The notes under the pieces were generated by a model that worked only from the letters and a program-made list of their open reading frames with translations, did not search any database and was not told where the DNA came from. Source: Streptomyces endocoffeicus (GTDB taxonomy: Bacteria > Actinomycetota > Actinomycetes > Streptomycetales > Streptomycetaceae). Taken from it: DNA of 64,000 bases. Below, piece after piece: positions 39,401-51,800 of the stretch. Positions within the stretch are counted from its first letter, which is position 1. Each line of letters opens with the position of its first letter. The stretch lies in assembly GCF_016741935.1 (NCBI RefSeq), contig NZ_JAERRG010000001.1:1240001-1304000 (forward strand). Direction: 5' to 3'. Position numbers and translations under genes: made by a program.

Positions 39401-42400
39401 GGGTGCAGGGCCGCGTCGAGCAGCGCCGGGTGGATGCCGAACCCGTCCGCGTCGCCCGCCGCCTCGGGCAGCGACACCTCGGCCAGCAGGTCCGCACCGT
39501 CCCGCCACATGGCGCGCAGTCCCCGGAACGACGGCCCGTACGCATACCCCGCCGCCGCGGAGCGCTCGTAGAACCCGTCCAGATCCACCGATTGCGCACC
39601 CACCGGAGGCCATGTCCCGCCCAGTCCCTCGGCCGACGGTTCCGCGCCTTCCAGCGCCGGGCTCAGCACCCCCTCGGCGTGGCACACCCAGCCCACGTCG
39701 GGACCCGAGTCGACCTCGCCATCCGGACGTGAGTAGATCCGCACATCGCGCCGCCCGTCCTCCGCCGCGGCGCCCACCACCACCTGGATGCGCAATCCGC
39801 CTGACTCGGGCAGCACCAACGGCACTTGCAGCGCCAGCTCCTCGACCCCACCACAACCGACCTCGTCGGCCGCTCGCAACGCCCACTCCACCAGCGCCGC
39901 GCCCGGGGCCAGGGCGGTGTCCGCCACGATGTGCTCGCCGAGCCAGCCGCCGCCACCGCCACCGGCCGCGATGCGCCCGGTGAGCAGATGGGTGCTCCCA
40001 TCAGCCAACTCCACGGCGGCGCCCAGCAACGGATGGTCCGCGGCGACCAGACCGAGGCCGCTGGGGTCACCAGTCGCGCCCGAGGCGTTCATCCAGTAAC
40101 GCTGGTGCTGGAAGGCGTACGTGGGCAGATCGACCGTACGGGGGGTGGGGTCGGCCGGGAACGCCGCCTTCCAGTCGACCTCGACCCCGGCGATGAACGC
40201 CTGGCCGAGAGAGTGGAGGAGCTGGACCTGGCCACCGTGATCGCGACGCAGGGTCGGTACGGCGACCGCGTCCACACCTACTTGCTCAAAGGTCTCCTGC
40301 AAGCCGAGGATCAGCACGGGGTGAGTACTGGCCTCGATGAACACCCGATGCCCATCGGACAGCAGAGCCTCGACGGCATCGGCGAACCGCACCCGCTCCC
40401 GCAGATTCCGCACCCAATAGTCCGCATCCAGGACGGATGCATCGGCCCGGCCACCGGTCACCGCCGAATAGAACGCCACCTCATCCGCGCCGCCGACGAC
40501 CGGACGAACACCGGCCAAAACGTCGTTCAACTCCTCGCGGATCTCATCCACCTGAGGACCATGCGAGGCATAGTCCACCTCGATCAGCCGCCCCCGCTCG
40601 CCCGCCTCCTGACACACGGCCACCACAGCGGCCACCTGGACCGGCGGACCAGAAATCACGGTGGAGGAGGGCCCGTTGACAGCCGCCACACCCACACCAG
40701 CGGCCCGATCACCAAGCTCCGACAGCAACTGCCCCGCCCGCTCCTGACCCACACCGAGCGACGCCATCGCCCCACCACCGGCCAACCGCCGCAACGCCCT
40801 GCTCCGCAACGCCACGACCTTGGCGCCATCCTCCAGGGACAGCGCACCCGCGACCACAGCCGCCGCGATCTCACCCTGACTGTGACCCACCACCGCCGCA
40901 GGACGTACGCCATGCCCGGCCCACACCGCGGCCAACGACACCATCACCGCCCACAACACCGGCTGCACCACATCCACCCGCCCCAAATCCGCCGCACCCT
41001 CCACCCCACCCAACACATCCGAAAGCGACCACTCCACAAACGGCGCCAACGCCCGCTCACACTCCGCAACCCGCCCCGCGAACACCGGCGACACCTCAAG
41101 CAGCTCCGCACCCATCCCCACCCACTGCGAACCCTGACCCGGAAACACCAACACCGGACCCACATCACCCGTCAACGCCGCCGCACCCGACTCCACCACA
41201 CCCGGATGCGACACACCCCCCGCCAACGCCTCCACACCCGCCAACAACCCAGCACGATCACCACCCACCACCACCGCCCGATGCTCAAACACCGACCGCG
41301 CAGTGACCAACGACCACCCCACGTCAACCAACGAAAGCCCAGACACACCACCCACCCACTCACCCAACGCCGCAGCCTGCCCCCGCAACGCCTCCACACC
41401 CCGCCCCGACACCACCCACGGAACCACCCCGCCCACCTCAGAGGACGGCTCCGACGCATCCTCCTCAGGAGCCTGCTCCACGATCACATGCGCATTGGTG
41501 CCGCTGATCCCGAACGCGGACACCCCGGCGCGGCGTGGCCGCTCGTTCCTCGGCCACTCCACCGGGTCCGTGAGCAACCGCACCGCACCGCCGGACCAGT
41601 CCGCGTGCGGGGTCGGCTCATCGACGTGCAGCGTGGCGGGCAGCAGTTGATGGCGGAGGGCCATCACCATCTTGATGACACCGGCCACACCCGCCGCACC
41701 CTGCGTATGGCCGATGTTGGACTTCAGCGAGCCGAGCCACAGTGGCCGGTCCTCCGCCCGGTCCTGGCCGTACGCGGCGAGCAGCGCCTCGGCCTCGATC
41801 GGGTCGCCGAGCGTGGTGCCCGTGCCATGGGCCTCCACCGCATCTACCTCGGCGGACGACAGCTGCGCGTTGATCAGTGCCTGGCGGATCACCCGCTGCT
41901 GCGATGGGCCGTTCGGCGCGGTGAGCCCGTTCGACGCACCGTCCTGGTTGATGGCCGAGCCCCGGAGCACCGCCAGCACCTGGTGGCCGTTGCGCTGTGC
42001 GTCGGAGAGCCGTTCCAGCAGCAGGAGTCCCACGCCCTCCGAGAAGCCCGTGCCGTCCGCGGCGGCCGCGAAGGGCTTGCAGCGGCCGTCGGGGGCGAGG
42101 CCGCGCTGGCGGGAGAACTCGACGAAGGTGTTCGGGGTGGTCATGACGGTCACGCCACCGGCCAGGGCCAGGGTGCACTCCCCCTGCCGCAGTGCCTGGC
42201 AGGCCAGATGCATCGCGACCAGCGACGACGAACACGCCGTATCCACCGTCACCGCGGGCCCCTCCAGCCCGAGGGTGAAGGCCACCCGCCCCGAGACGAC
42301 GCTCAGGGTGTTTCCGGTGAGCAGATATCCTTCCGCGCTCTTTTCGATCTGCGGGGTGCCGAAGCCCAGGATTCCGGCGCCCGCGTAGACCCCGGTGGGG

Positions 42401-42846
42401 GTGCCCTTCAGTGAGGTGGGGTCGATTCCGGCACGTTCGAGCAATTCCCAGGCGACTTCCAGCAGTTGGCGCTGCTGGGGTTCGGCCGCGAGGGCCTCGC
42501 GCGGGCTGATGCCGAAGAAGGTGGCGTCGAAGCCGTCGGCCCGGTCGAGGAATCCGCCGTGGCGGACATAGCTGGTGCCGGAGTGGTCGGGGTCCGGGTG
42601 GAACAGCCCGGACAGGTCCCAGCCGCGGTCGGTGGGGAACTCCCCGATCGCGTCCCCGCGCGAGGCGACCAGCCGCCACAGGTCCTCGGGCGAGGTGATT
42701 CCGCCGGGAAACCGGCAGGCCATGCTGACGATGGCCACCGGCTCCTGGGAACGCTCCTCCATCTCGCGAAGCCGCCGACGCGTCTGCCCCAGATCGGCCG
42801 TGACCTTCTTGAGGTACTGGCGGAGCTTCTCTTCGGTACCCGACAT
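30457..42846 (-). CDS. Modular PKS, modules M5 (KS-AT-DH-KR-ACP) and M6 (KS-AT-DH-ER-KR-ACP)
   Basis: A 4129-residue bimodular protein. The ATG at 42846 is chosen because it gives the docking head [14 protein letters not shown], matching the 1666-residue protein, and has GGAGG upstream; the frame runs 12 codons further. M5: KS Cys about 204, AT Ser about 655 with YASH (methylmalonyl), DH about 968 ([15 protein letters not shown]), B-type KR about 1468-1610, ACP about 1771. M6: KS Cys about 2003, AT Ser about 2459 (GHSIGE) with HAFH (malonyl), DH about 2788 ([10 protein letters not shown]), ER about 3290-3660 with SLGMVPG and TGGVG, B-type KR about 3687-3830, ACP about 4001. The M6 ER is broken by about 70 low-complexity residues near its end (about 3569-3640). 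The DH-KR part of M5 carries a (Asp-Leu)n run. Tail FIDNELGVS. Expected products: a methyl-branched alkene, then a saturated unbranched unit. Confidence 0.96.
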   Translation of the reverse strand: MSGTEEKLRQYLKKVTADLGQTRRRLREMEERSQEPVAIVSMACRFPGGITSPEDLWRLVASRGDAIGEFPTDRGWDLSGLFHPDPDHSGTSYVRHGGFLDRADGFDATFFGISPREALAAEPQQRQLLEVAWELLERAGIDPTSLKGTPTGVYAGAGILGFGTPQIEKSAEGYLLTGNTLSVVSGRVAFTLGLEGPAVTVDTACSSSLVAMHLACQALRQGECTLALAGGVTVMTTPNTFVEFSRQRGLAPDGRCKPFAAAADGTGFSEGVGLLLLERLSDAQRNGHQVLAVLRGSAINQDGASNGLTAPNGPSQQRVIRQALINAQLSSAEVDAVEAHGTGTTLGDPIEAEALLAAYGQDRAEDRPLWLGSLKSNIGHTQGAAGVAGVIKMVMALRHQLLPATLHVDEPTPHADWSGGAVRLLTDPVEWPRNERPRRAGVSAFGISGTNAHVIVEQAPEEDASEPSSEVGGVVPWVVSGRGVEALRGQAAALGEWVGGVSGLSLVDVGWSLVTARSVFEHRAVVVGGDRAGLLAGVEALAGGVSHPGVVESGAAALTGDVGPVLVFPGQGSQWVGMGAELLEVSPVFAGRVAECERALAPFVEWSLSDVLGGVEGAADLGRVDVVQPVLWAVMVSLAAVWAGHGVRPAAVVGHSQGEIAAAVVAGALSLEDGAKVVALRSRALRRLAGGGAMASLGVGQERAGQLLSELGDRAAGVGVAAVNGPSSTVISGPPVQVAAVVAVCQEAGERGRLIEVDYASHGPQVDEIREELNDVLAGVRPVVGGADEVAFYSAVTGGRADASVLDADYWVRNLRERVRFADAVEALLSDGHRVFIEASTHPVLILGLQETFEQVGVDAVAVPTLRRDHGGQVQLLHSLGQAFIAGVEVDWKAAFPADPTPRTVDLPTYAFQHQRYWMNASGATGDPSGLGLVAADHPLLGAAVELADGSTHLLTGRIAAGGGGGGWLGEHIVADTALAPGAALVEWALRAADEVGCGGVEELALQVPLVLPESGGLRIQVVVGAAAEDGRRDVRIYSRPDGEVDSGPDVGWVCHAEGVLSPALEGAEPSAEGLGGTWPPVGAQSVDLDGFYERSAAAGYAYGPSFRGLRAMWRDGADLLAEVSLPEAAGDADGFGIHPALLDAALHPALLLDTGSDQERDSGQVWLPFAWNGVSLWAAGASTVRVRLSPHRGGAEGERGLRLVAADAVGDPVLTVDSLVTRQAAVEQLRAGTTRGVDGLFVLDWTPLPQPTLSQPTGTGGPVADRGSWAVLAAEGAGPDLEALLAGLDDGKPAPALVLAEFPRPDADADIVADLATAGLAMAQRALALVQQWLAEPRLADARLVVVTRGAVAVADTESGTDVAAAALWGLLRSAQAENPGRFLLLDLDLDLDLDLGFDPAADASADNVRDAVARAVDLDEPQLAVRDGRAWVPRLIRASVDSGPEGRDDPVALDPDGTVLVTGGTGTLGGLVAEHLVRTWQVGHLLLVSRRGPDAPGAHELAARLEELGAPVRIAAVDVTDASAVAELVAGIDADHPLTGVIHATGLLDDAVVTSQTPERLARVWAAKAMGAAHLHTATADLPLSLFAMFSSAAGVLGSPGQANYAAANAFCDALAAHRQAHGLPGLSVAWGLWARSSELTGKLAATDRARMSRSGITAMSSEKALGLLDAACAQGNSLCVAAAVDTAGVARQDLPAVLRGLVSGRTARRMAAGETGTSGLAAELVGLDAAGRLGVVVDVVRGGVAVVLGFGSLGEVRVDAAFKELGFDSLTAVELRNRLSVVTGLRLPATLVFDYPTPRALAEYLCTRLSGETVSSRAPLAVRGDTDEPIAIVAMTCRFPGGVSSPEELWELVASGRDAIGEFPTGRGWDLDGLFHPDPDHPGTSYARKGGFLYDADAFDAAFFGINPREALATDPQQRLLLEASWEVLERAGIDPVSLKGSPTGVYAGVMYHDYAAGLSGGDARLEGYAMLASSGSVVSGRVAYTLGFEGPAVTVDTACSSSLVAMHLAAQALRQGECTLALAGGVTVMATPDVFTGFSRQRGLAPDGRCKPFAAAADGTGWSEGVGVLLLERLSDARRNGHDVLAVIRGSAVNQDGASNGLTAPNGPSQQRVIRQALASAGLSPSDVDAVEAHGTGTTLGDPIEAQALLATYGQERPAEQPLLLGSIKSNIGHAQAAAGVAGVIKMVQAIRHGTMPASLHIDEPTPHVDWESGAVRLLTEPVEWRDDERPRRAGVSSFGASGTNAHLLLEQAPEPVERVTTEPVASPDHLPAVPWMLSARSAEALRGQAAALAERVAGHEEMSMVEVGWSLATTRSLFEHRAVALGDDRAELLAAVEALATGEPHPGVVLPGSGAAAGKTVWLFSGQGSQRQGMGAGLYDRFPVFATAFDEVCGLLDPHLEHPLRDVVFHGVAERPGLLDHTTYAQAGLFALHIALARLLDSFGVRADAVIGHSIGEIAAAHVAGVFDLPDACRLVAARATLMGELPTGGGMATIAATAEELAEDLAAYDGQVGIAALNTPGNTVVSGPIELVADIRASWAAQGRKTRPLTVSHAFHSPLMDPILEPFAQAIGGLTFHRPTLLVLSNLTGEPAAEELATPDYWVRHIRRPVRFHPAVAHIAPETGVFLELGPDPVLATATQHTLQHLAADEATADTDGGEGGTGRPSPLVAATLSRKRPDAHALGHTLAQLHTHGTDVDWARWFPADPAPRTVDLPTYAFQRERYWLAAGGGVGDVGAAGLQRVEHPHLPAAVGLADGGLVLTGRISARGAGGAGDAGGWLAEHVMVGAVLAPGAALVEWALRAADEAGCGRVEELALQIPLVLPASGGLRVQVVAGVATEDGRRDVGVYSRPDRDVEPGADPGWVCHAEGILGPPSPQGPARGPEDEPGRAWPPVGAEPVRLDGFYERAEASGYAYGPSFRGLRAVWRDGADVLAEVALPEAAGDPEGFGIHPALLDAALHSALLLDRTEEDHDDGRVWLPFAWNGVSLWAGGATTVRVRLSPQRREAGGAEGERGLRVEVADAVGGPVLTVDSLVMRPAAVDQLRTSGGPRVDGLFTLEWTPLPVPAQDTDAGGQEPDSADRGSGWVVLGPQERGPIVPDAVRHPHLEALVSALDGGDPVPPVAIAYLPALGDTSERHIGTDLAADGLAASEWALELARGWLAEPRLADALLVVVTRGAVAIDATEAEAPGDGGVDMAGAAVCGLVRSAQAENPGRFLLVDLDPDAEPLAEGVRSAVACAAHLDEPQVALRAGRLRVPRLMRAGGVSSGGVAALVGQPAWRLELTGAATVENVQPVPCPEVLEPLGPHQVRVAVHAAGINFRDALISLGMVPGQTGLGGEGAGVVLDIGPEVTGLAVGDRVMGVFDRAFGPTAVTDARMVAPVPAGWTYPQAAAVPVAYLTAWYGLVELAGLRAGESVLIHAATGGVGMAAVRIARHLGAEVYATASPAKHGVLEEMGVDAAHRASSRDLDFEEVFRGATGGRGVDVVLNSLAGPFVDASLRLLAEGGRLMEMGKTDLRDPERVAEEHPGVAYQIYDLVTDAGPERIGRMLAELGELFTTGAAGAAGGTGAAEVAGAAKAAGATGAAVGAGGARAAGATGAAELTAATGGTAATGDARATGATGAIIRATAALPPLPVRTWPLSRTREALRHLSQAKHTGKLVLDVPAPVDPDGTVLITGGTGTLGALVAEHLVRVWRIGHLLLVSRRGPDAPGAQDLVARLTALGARVRIVAADVTDATAVAELVAGVDPERPLTAVIHAAGVLDDAVVTAQTPERLARVWAAKATAAAHLHTATAHLRLGAFVLFSSAAGVMGSPGQANYAAANAFCDALAAHRQALGLPTVSVAWGLWAEASEMTGGLADADLARMSRSGVTAMAAGHALRLLDAASEHGGHQLIAADMDTRVLAAQPAEGLPATLRALAASGAGGAAARRTAAAAGARPDDWADRLAGLSAAEQHRAVLQLVRGHVATVLGHADAEAVQADTNFKELGFDSLTAVELRNRLAAATGLRLPAALVFDYPDAAVLADYLLERIAPAVGATPGRGGADPVLNELARLEATLLGLQMEDDDSGAVTARLEGLLAKWKATRKPAEEEMTAAERLESASAAQVLDFIDNELGVS
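31929..32141. repeat. Ala/Gly/Thr-rich low-complexity insertion in the M6 ER
   Basis: About 213 bp, in frame, made of imperfect short repeats around CTCCGGTGG. It encodes about 70 residues such as [14 protein letters not shown]. The other three ERs go directly from LFASG (or similar) to PPPVRAWPL at this point. Confidence 0.9.
37411..37688. repeat. Near-identical ACP segment, copy 2 (M5)
   Basis: Partner of 24973-25250, at a constant offset of 12438 bp with no gaps. It covers the ACP of M5 and its upstream linker. The matching region appears to continue into the following KS (M6 KS against M8 KS) with more differences. Confidence 0.85.
38656..38688. repeat. 6-bp tandem repeat encoding (Asp-Leu)n in M5
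   Basis: About five and a half copies of GAGGTC (one AAGGTC) on the plus strand. They encode [11 protein letters not shown] in the structural part of the M5 KR. Confidence 0.9.
40099..41421. repeat. Duplicated AT region, copy 1 (M5)
   Basis: About 1.3 kb over the KS-AT linker and AT of M5 that aligns without gaps to 59059-60381 (offset 18960). Long stretches are identical, for example 41221-41280. Confidence 0.8.
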
Positions 42847-42862
42847 CAGTTCCGCGCCTCCA

Positions 42863-45800
42863 TCAGGGCAGTTCACGGTCAATGAGCTCGAACATCTCGT
42901 CGTCCGAGGCGGCTTCGAGGGCGTCGAAGCCGGTCGCGCCGACCGGGTCGCCGGACCCGCCGCCGTTCCACTTCGCCAGCAGGGCGCCCAGGCGTTGGGC
43001 GATCCGCTGCCGGCCTTCGTCGTCCGTGTCGAGGGTGGCCAGGGTGGTGTCCAGCCTGGCCAGCTCGCCCAGAACCGGGTCGACGGCGTCCCGCCCCGGA
43101 GTGGCCCCGTCGCCGGGGGCCAGCCGTTCCAGCAGGTAGTCGGCGAGTACGGCCGCCTCCGGGTAGTCGAAGACCATTCCGGCGGGCAGGCGCAGTCCGG
43201 TGGCGGCGGCGAGGCGGTTGCGCAGTTCGACGGCGGTCAGGGAGTCGAAGCCCAGCTCCTTGAAGCTGGCCTCTGCCTGCACTGCGTCCACATCGGCGTG
43301 TCCGAGCACCGTGGCGGCGTGGCCACGGACCAGGTTGAGGACAAGTCGGTGTCGTTCGGCCGTGGACAGGCCCGCGAGCCGGGCGCCCCAGTCGACTTGT
43401 GCGCCCTCCCCGGCCGCCGCCGCGGTGCGCCGCCCGGCGCCGCCACCACCGCCGGTGGCGGCCAGGGCGCGCAGCGTGGCGGGCAGGCTGTCGGCGGGCA
43501 GTCCGGCGAGGGTTCGGGGGTCCACCTGGGCGGCGACCAGATGGGCACCGCCGTGCTGGACGGCGGCGTCGAGCAGGGCCAGACCGTGCCGGGTGCTCAG
43601 GGCCGCCACGCCGGTACGGGACATCCGGGCCAGATCCGCCTCGGCCAGGTGTCCGGTCATGCCGCTCGCGTCGGCCCACAGGCCCCAGGCGATCGAGACG
43701 CCCGGCAGCCCGGCAGCCCGGCGGTGGGCGGCGAGCGCGTCGCAAAAGGCGTTGGCAGCGGCGTAGTTGGCCTGTCCCGGGCTGCCGAGTGTGCCCGCGG
43801 CGGAGGAGAAGAGGACGAACACGCCGAGCCGCAGATGCGCGGTCGCCGTGTGCAGATGGGCCGCGGCCGTGGCCTTGGCCGTCCAGACCCGCGCCAGCCG
43901 TTCGGGGGTCTGTGCGGTGACCACCGCGTCGTCCAGCACACCGGTGGCGTGGATGACTCCGGTCAGCGGATGCTCGGGGTCGACCCCCGCCACCAGCTCC
44001 GCCACCGTCGAGGCGTCGGTGACATCCGCTGCCGCGACGCGCACCCGCGCGCCCAGCCCCTCCAGCCGGGTGGCCAGGTCGCGGGCGCCCGGAGCGTCCG
44101 GCCCCCGCCTGCTCACCAGCAGCAGATGGCCGATTCCCCAGGCGCGGACGAGGTGTTCGGCGATGTAGGCGCCCAGGGTGCCGGTGCCACCGGTGATGAG
44201 GACCGTGCCGTCCGGGTCGACCGCCGCGGGTACGTCGAGCACCAGTTTGCCGGTGTGCTTGGCCTGGCTCAGCTGCCGTAGCGCGTCCCGCGCCCGGCTG
44301 AGCGGCCAGGGCCGTACGGGTGCGGGCCGCAGCACTCCGGTGGCGAACAGCCCGCTCAACTCGTTCAGCATCTCCCCGATACGGTCCGGCCCGGCGTCGG
44401 GGACCAGGTCGAAGGCGCGATAGCGGATGCCCGTACGCACGGCCGCGAGGTGTTCCGGGTCGCGGATGTCGGTCTTGCCCATCTCGGAGAGCCGTCCGCC
44501 GTCGGCCAGCAGTCGCAGGGAGGCGTCGACGAACGGCCCGGCGAGGCTGTTGAGCACCACATCGACGCCACGTCCGCTGGTGGCCTCGCGGAACACCTCC
44601 TCGAAGTCCAGATCGCGCGACGAGGCCCGATGCGCCTGGTCGATGCCCATGCCCTCCAGTACCCCGTGCTTGCCGGGGCTCGCCGTCGCGTAGACCTCGG
44701 CGCCCAGGTGGCGGGCGATGTGCACCGCCGCCATGCCGACGCCACCGGTGGCGGCGTGGATCAGCACCGTTTCGCCGTTCCGCAGCCCGGCCAGGTCCAC
44801 CAGCCCGTACCAGGCGGTGAGGAACACCACCGGTACGGCGGCCGCCTGCCGGAAGCTCCAGCCGTCGGGGACCGGCACGACCATGCGCGCGTCCGCCACC
44901 GCCCACGGGCCGAACGCGCCCTCGAACAGGCCCATGACCCGGTCGCCCACCGCGAGCCCGGTCACCTCCGGGCCGATGTCCACGACCACTCCGGCGCCCT
45001 CGCTGCCGCGGAACACCCCGCCTCCGGGGTACATCCCGACGACGATGAGCGCATCGCGGAAGTTCATGCCCGCCGCGTGCACCGCGATCCGGACCTCTCC
45101 CGGCCCCAGTGGCTCCAGCACCTCGGGGCACGCCACGGGCGTCACATTGGCCACGGTGGACGCGCCCTCCACGGCGAGTCGCCACGCGGGCTGTGCCACC
45201 GGACCCACCAGACCTCCGCTGCCGGGGCCGCCCGCGCGCATCAGACGGGGCGCCCATACCCGGCCGGCGCCCACCGCCACCTGCGGTTCGTCCAGGGCGA
45301 CGGCCCTCAGCACACCGTCCAGCACCGCCGCGCCGATCTCGTCTGGGTCGGGCGCGCCGTGCGGATCGCGGTCGAGCAGGATGAACCGATCCGGGTTCTC
45401 CGCCTGTGCGCTGCGCAGCAGCCCCCACACCGCGGCACCGGCCGTGTCCACGGCCCCGGAGCCGGGGTCCTCCGCCACCGGGCCACCGGCCGCGACCGCG
45501 CCGTGTGTCACCACGGCCAAGCGGCTCTCGGCCAGCCGGGGTTCGGCCAGCCAGCCCCGCAGCAGGTCCAGGGTCCGCCGTACGGCCGCCAGGGCATCGG
45601 CCTCCGCGGCCCCGATGTCCACGGCCGTCGTCGAGGCCGGTACGGCGGTCAGCGCCACCGAGGGCACGGGTGTCCCGGCGTCGATCGCCGCGACCAGCGA
45701 CTCCAGGTCCGGATGGCGGATCACGCCCGAGGGGGCCCAGTCCAGGTCCTCGGAGCCCAATGCCACCCAGCCGCCGTCCCCGGCCACCGGCTGGGGCAGG

Positions 45801-48800
45801 CCCGTGTCCGCGCCGGGTGCCGGCTCGGAGAGCGGGATCCAGTCCAGGGTGAACATCCCGTCCACGGCGCCCCGTCCGGCGGTCCGCAGCTGATCCACGC
45901 GGGCCGGGCGCAGCACCAGCGAGTCGACCGTCAGGACCGGTTCGCCCACGGCGTCGGCCACCGCGATCCGCAGCGCCCGCTCGCCGTCCGCGCCCTGCTC
46001 ACGCGGGGACAGCCGGACGCGTACGGTGGTCGCTCCGGCGGCCCACAGGGACACGCCGTTCCAGGCGAACGGCAGCCACACCCGGCCGTCGTCGTGCTGC
46101 TCCTCGGGCTGATCGGGCTGGTCGGTCCGGTCGGTCCGGTCGAGGAGGGACGCCGGGTGCAGCGCGGCGTCCAACAGCGCCGGGTGGATGCCGAATCCGG
46201 CCCGGTCGCCCGCGGCTTCGGGCAGCGCCACCTCAGCGAGCACATCCGCGCCGTCGCGCCAGAGCTTGCGGACGCCCTGGAACGCGGGCCCGTATCCGTA
46301 TCCGGCCGCCTCGGCGCGCTCGTAGAAGCCGTCCGTGTCCACCGCTTCCGCGCTCGGCGGGGGCCACGCCCCGGAGGTCCGGGGTGCCGATTCGCCGTGG
46401 GGGCCGACTACGCCGACCGCATGGCACACCCAGACCGGGGCCGCGGTGGTTTCGGTGTCGCGGTCGGGCCGGGAGTACACCCGTACGTCGCGGCGTCCGT
46501 CGTCGGCGGCCTCGCCCACCACCACCTGGACGCGCAGCCCACCGGTGTCGGGGAGGACGAGCGGGACCTGTAGCGCGAGTTCCTCCACTGTGCCGCAGCC
46601 CGCCTCGTCGGCGGCCCGCAGCGCCCATTCGACCTGGGCCGCGCCCGGGACCAGCCGGGCGCCCGCCACCACGTGTTCGCCGAGCCAGCCCTCGCCGCCA
46701 CCGGCCGTCAGCCGTCCGGTGAGCAGATGGGTGCTGCCGTCGGCGAGTTCCACGGCCGCGCCGAGCAGCGGGTGGTCCGCGGAGACCAGGCCGAGGTCGG
46801 TGGGGTCGCCGCCCCGGCCCGCGGTGCCCTCGAGCCAGTAGCGCTCGCGCTGGAAGGCGTAGGTGGGCAGCGGCACGGTGCGGGGTGCGGGGTCGGTGGG
46901 GAACAGGGTGGTCCAGTCGACGTCGATCCCCGCGGTGAACGCCTGGGCCAGCGACCGCACCAGCTGGGCGAGGTCGCCGTGGTCGCGGCGCAGGGTGGGG
47001 ACGGTGGCGGCGGGGAAGCCCGCCTCCTCGAAGCTCTCCTGCATGCCCACTGTGAGGACGGGGTGGGTGCTGGCCTCGATGAACACCCGGTGGCCATCGG
47101 CCAGCAGCGCCTGGATCGCCTCGGCGAACCGCACCCGCTCCCGCAGGTTCCGTACCCAGTAGCCCGTGTCCAGGACGGAGCCGTCGGCACGGGCACCGGT
47201 CACGGTGGAGTAGAACACCACTCCGGACGCGGGCGCCTCGACCGGCTCAACTCCCCTGAGCAGCTCGGCGAGTTCCTCGGCGATCTCATCGACCTGGGGA
47301 CTGTGCGAGGCATAGTCCACCTCGATCATCCTGGCCCGTTCCCCGGTGTCGCGGCAGGCCGCCACGGCCGCGGCCACCTGCTCCGGCGGGCCGGACACCA
47401 CCGTGGAGGCGGGGCCGTTCACGGCGGCCACGACCACGGCGGCGGCGCGGTCGCCGAGCCCGGACAGCAGTTCCGTGGCCTGTTCCTGGCCCACGCCGAG
47501 GGAGGCCATGGCCCCGCCACCGGCCAGTTGGCGCAGTGCCCGGCTGCGCAGGGCCACGATCCGCGCGCCGTCCTCCAAGGTCAGCGCCCCGGCCACGCAG
47601 GCGGCGGCGATCTCGCCCTGGCTGTGGCCCACGACGGCGGCGGGCCGCACCCCATGGCCCGCCCATACGGCGGCCAGGGACACCATCACCGCCCAGAGCA
47701 CCGGCTGCACCACATCCACCCGGCTCAGATCGCCCGCGCCGTCCACGCCGCGCAGCACATCGGTGAGCGACCAGTCGACGTGGGGCGCGAGGGCTCGTTC
47801 GCACTCGGCCACCCGGGCGGCGAACACCGGTGAGGCGGCCAGCAGTCCGGCGCCCATCCCGATCCACTGGGAGCCCTGGCCGGGGAAGACCAGCACCGGG
47901 CCCGCGCCGCCCGTGGTGGCGGCCGTGCCCGTGTGCACGACGCCCGGGTGTGTCTCGTCGGCCGCCAGCGCCTCGACGGCCGCCATCAGTTCGGCGCGGC
48001 TCTCGCCGACCACCACGGCCCGGTGGTCGAACAGGGTACGGGAGCGGATGAGGGACCAGCCCACCTCGACGGGCGCGGCCGAGGGGCCGGTGGCCAGCCG
48101 CGCGGCCAGCGCCCGCGCCTGGTCCCGCAGCGCGCCCGCGCCCCGCGCGGACAGCACCCAGGGCACCACCCGGGGGCCACCGGACTCGGGCACGGGCACG
48201 GTGCGTTCGGCCCGGTCGGCCCGGTCGGCCCGGTCGGCCTGCTCCAGGATCACATGGGCGTTGGTGCCGCTGATGCCGAACGACGACACACCGGCCCGGC
48301 GCGGGCGCTCGCCCGTCGGCCACTCGACCGCCTCGGCCAGCAGCCGCACTCCGCCGTCGTCCCACTCCACATGCGGGCTGGGCTCGTCGACGTGCAGCGA
48401 GGCGGGCAGCAGGCCATGGCGCATCGCCAGCACCATCTTGATCACACCCGCCACGCCCGCGGCGGCCTGCGTATGGCCGATGTTCGACTTGATGGAGCCG
48501 AGCCACAGCGGACGGCCCTCCGGCCGCTCCTGCCCGTACGTGGCCAGCAGCGCCTGCGCCTCGATGGGATCGCCGAGTGTGGTGCCCGTGCCGTGGGCCT
48601 CGACCACGTCGATGTCCGCCGGGGAGAGCCGTGCGGTGGCCAGGGCCTGGCGGATCACCCGCTGCTGGGAGGGCCCGTTCGGCGCGGTCAGACCGTTGGA
48701 CGCGCCGTCCTGGTTGACCGCCGACCCACGGATCACCGCCAGCACCTCACGGCCGTTGCGGCGCGCGTCCGACAGCCGCTCCAGGACGAGCAGCCCGATG

Positions 48801-51800
48801 CCCTCGCCCCAGCCCGTGCCGTCGGCCGCCGCGGCGAACGGCTTGCAGCGGCCGTCCGGGGCCAGTCCGCGCTGCCGCGAGAACTCCACGAACGTGTTCG
48901 GCGTGGCCATCACCGTGACACCACCGGCCAGGGCCAGGGTGCACTCCCCCTGCCGCAGGGCCTGCGCCGCGAGGTGCATCGCCACCAACGACGACGAACA
49001 CGCCGTGTCCACCGTCACCGCGGGCCCCTCCAGGCCGAAGGTGAACGCCACCCGGCCGGAGGCGATGCTCGGTGTGCTGCCGGTCATCAGCCGGCCCTCG
49101 ACGCCCTCCGGGGTGCGGCCCAGGAAGCGGCTGCCGTAGTCGTCGTACATCACCCCGGTGATCACCGCGCTGCGGCTGCCGCGCAGGCTCACCGGGTCGA
49201 TGCCCGCGCTCTCGAACGCCTGCCACGCCGTCTCCAGCAGCAGCCGCTGCTGGGGGTCGGTGGCCAGCGCCTCGCGGGGGGAGATCCCGAAGAACTCGGC
49301 GTCGAACCGCGGCGCCTCGTAGAGGAATCCGCCCTCGCGGGCGTAGCTGGTACCGATGTGGTCCGGGTCGGGGTCGAAGAGGCCCCCGAGGTCCCAGCCG
49401 CGGTCCGCGGGGAACTCCCCGATCGCGTCCACGCCCTCGGCCACCAGCCGCCACAGCTCCTCGGGGGAGCCCACGCCGCCCGGATAGCGGCAGGCCATGC
49501 CGACGATGGCGATCGGGTCGTCGTCAGTGGCCACGACGACCGGCGTCGTCGGTAGCGGTGTCCCGGCCGGTGCGCCGACCAGCCGCTCCCGCAGGAAGCG
49601 CACCAGGGCGTCGGGGGTCGGATAGTCGAAGATGACGGTGGCCGGAATCCGGGTGCCGGTGGCGGCGTTGAGCCGGTTGCGCAGGTCGAGTGCCGTGAGC
49701 GAGTCGAAGCCGAGGTCCTGGAAGGCCCTGCCCAGGTCGATGGCCTCCGGTGCGGGATGGGCGAGCACGGTGGCCACCTGGTCGCGGACCAGCTCGCCGA
49801 TGAGCCGGTTCTGCTCCTCGGTGGACAGCCCGGCGAGCCGCCCGGACAACGAGCCCGATCCGGTGTTCCGCGCGGCCCGCGTGGGGACGTGCACCAGCCG
49901 CCGCAGCACGGGCGGAAGTGGCCCGGCGGCAGCCCGGGTGCGCAGCGCCGCGAGGTCGAAACGCGCGGGGACGAGTGTGGGGTGGTCGGTGGTGAGCGCC
50001 GCGTCGAGCAGCGCCGGCGCCTGCTCGTTGGAGACGGAGGCGATACCCGAGCGGGCCATCCGGGCGAGGTCCGCGTCGTCCAGGTGGCCGGTCATGCCAC
50101 CGGCGGACGCCAGCAGCCCCCAGGCCAGCGTGTGGGCCGTCCGCCCCTCGGCGCGGCGGTGTTCGGCGAGGGCGTTGAGGAACATGTTGGCCGCGGCGTA
50201 GTTGGCCTGGCCGCCGTTGCCCATGATGGAGGCGGCGGAGGAGAACATCACGAACGCGGCCGGATCCATGTCCCGGGTCAGCCGGTGCAGATGCCATGCG
50301 GCGTCCAGCTTCGGGGCGAGGACGGTGTCGAGTTGCTCGGGGGTCATGGCGGTGACCACACCGTCGTCGAGCACCCCCGCGGCGTGGATGACGGCCGTCA
50401 GCGGATGGGCTTCGGGGAGCGTGGCGAGCAGGTCGGCCAGCGCCTCGGGGTCGGCGGCGTCACACGCGGTGACGCGTACGTCCGCCGCGCCCAGCGCGGT
50501 CAGTTCGTCCGCGAACGCGTCGATGTCCTCCGTGATGCCACCGCGCCGGCTGACCAGCAGCAGATGGCGGGCTCCGTGTGCGGCGACCAGATGGCGGGCG
50601 ACCAGCCGGCCGAGCGCTCCGGTGCCACCGGTGATCAGCGCGGTGCCGTCCGGGTCGAGGAGGCGGGGCGGGGTGTCTTGGTCAGGGCGAACGGTGACCA
50701 GACGGGGCACATGGGCCGTTCCCGCCCGCACCGCCACCTCGGATTCGGCGGCGGCGACGGCGGCCGGAAGGACGGTGCGCAGGGCATCGCGCGACGCGGG
50801 GTCGTCGTCCAGGTCGAGCAGCAGGATGCGCTCGGGGTGTTCGGCCTGGGCGGCGCGGACCAGGCCCCATACGGGCGCGGCGGCCAGGTCGGCGGGCCCG
50901 TCCCCGGGGCCGGTGGCGACGGCGCCACGGGTGGCGATGACCAGCCGGGCCCCGCTGAACCGCTCGTCCGTCAGCCAGGTGCGCAGCGCGTCGAGGACGT
51001 GATGGACCACCGCGCGTACGCGGGCGGGTGTCCCGTCCGGGTGTGATGAGGTGTCCGGCGCGCCGGGGCATTCGAGGACGACGATGTCGGGGGCGGCCTG
51101 TCCGCCGTCGAGGGCGGCCCGCAGGGCGGCCAGGTCCGGATGGGCCGGGAGGGCCGGGTCCGGGTTTTGGGATCCGACGATCGCCCAACTCGCCGAGGGC
51201 GGGGCGGTGTCGGCGGAGACCGGATACGGCTGCCAGTCCAGGCGGTACAGCGGGGCGTCGGCCGTGGCGGCGCGGGCCGAGCGCCAGCGGTCGGCGGAGA
51301 TCTCCCGCAGCCCGAGGGCGTCGATGGTGGCCACGGGTGCGCCGTGGTCGTCGGTCAGCCTCAGGGTGATGGTGTCCGGGGCGGTGGGGGTGATGCGTAC
51401 GCGCAGCCGGGTGGCGCCGGTGGCGAAGAGGCGCACCCCGCCGAAGGAGAACGGCAGCCGTACGGTCCCCGCGGCGCCGTCCGGCGCGTGGTCGCCGCCG
51501 AGGCGGTCCAGGCCCGCGAAGCGGCCGAAGAGCTCCTCGACCGGATGCAGGGCGCTGTCGAGCAGGGCGGGGTGCAGTCCGTAGCCGTCGGCCTCGCCGC
51601 GCTGTTCAGGGGCCAGACGTACCTCGGCGAACATCTCCTCACCGAGCCGCCATGCGGAGTGCAGCCCCCGGAAGGCGGGCCCGTAGGCGTATCCCTGCGC
51701 GGCCAGGCGCTCGTACAGGTCCGCCACGTCCACCGGGACGGCCCCGGCGGGTGGCCAGGCCGTGGCCGGCGGCTCGTCGTCGGGCGGTGGCGGGGTCGCG

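Noticed and set aside
42847..42882. Upstream start for the 4129-residue PKS at 42882
   Set aside because: It overlaps the previous gene and adds residues absent from sister proteins; the ATG at 42846 follows GGAGG and gives the conserved docking head.
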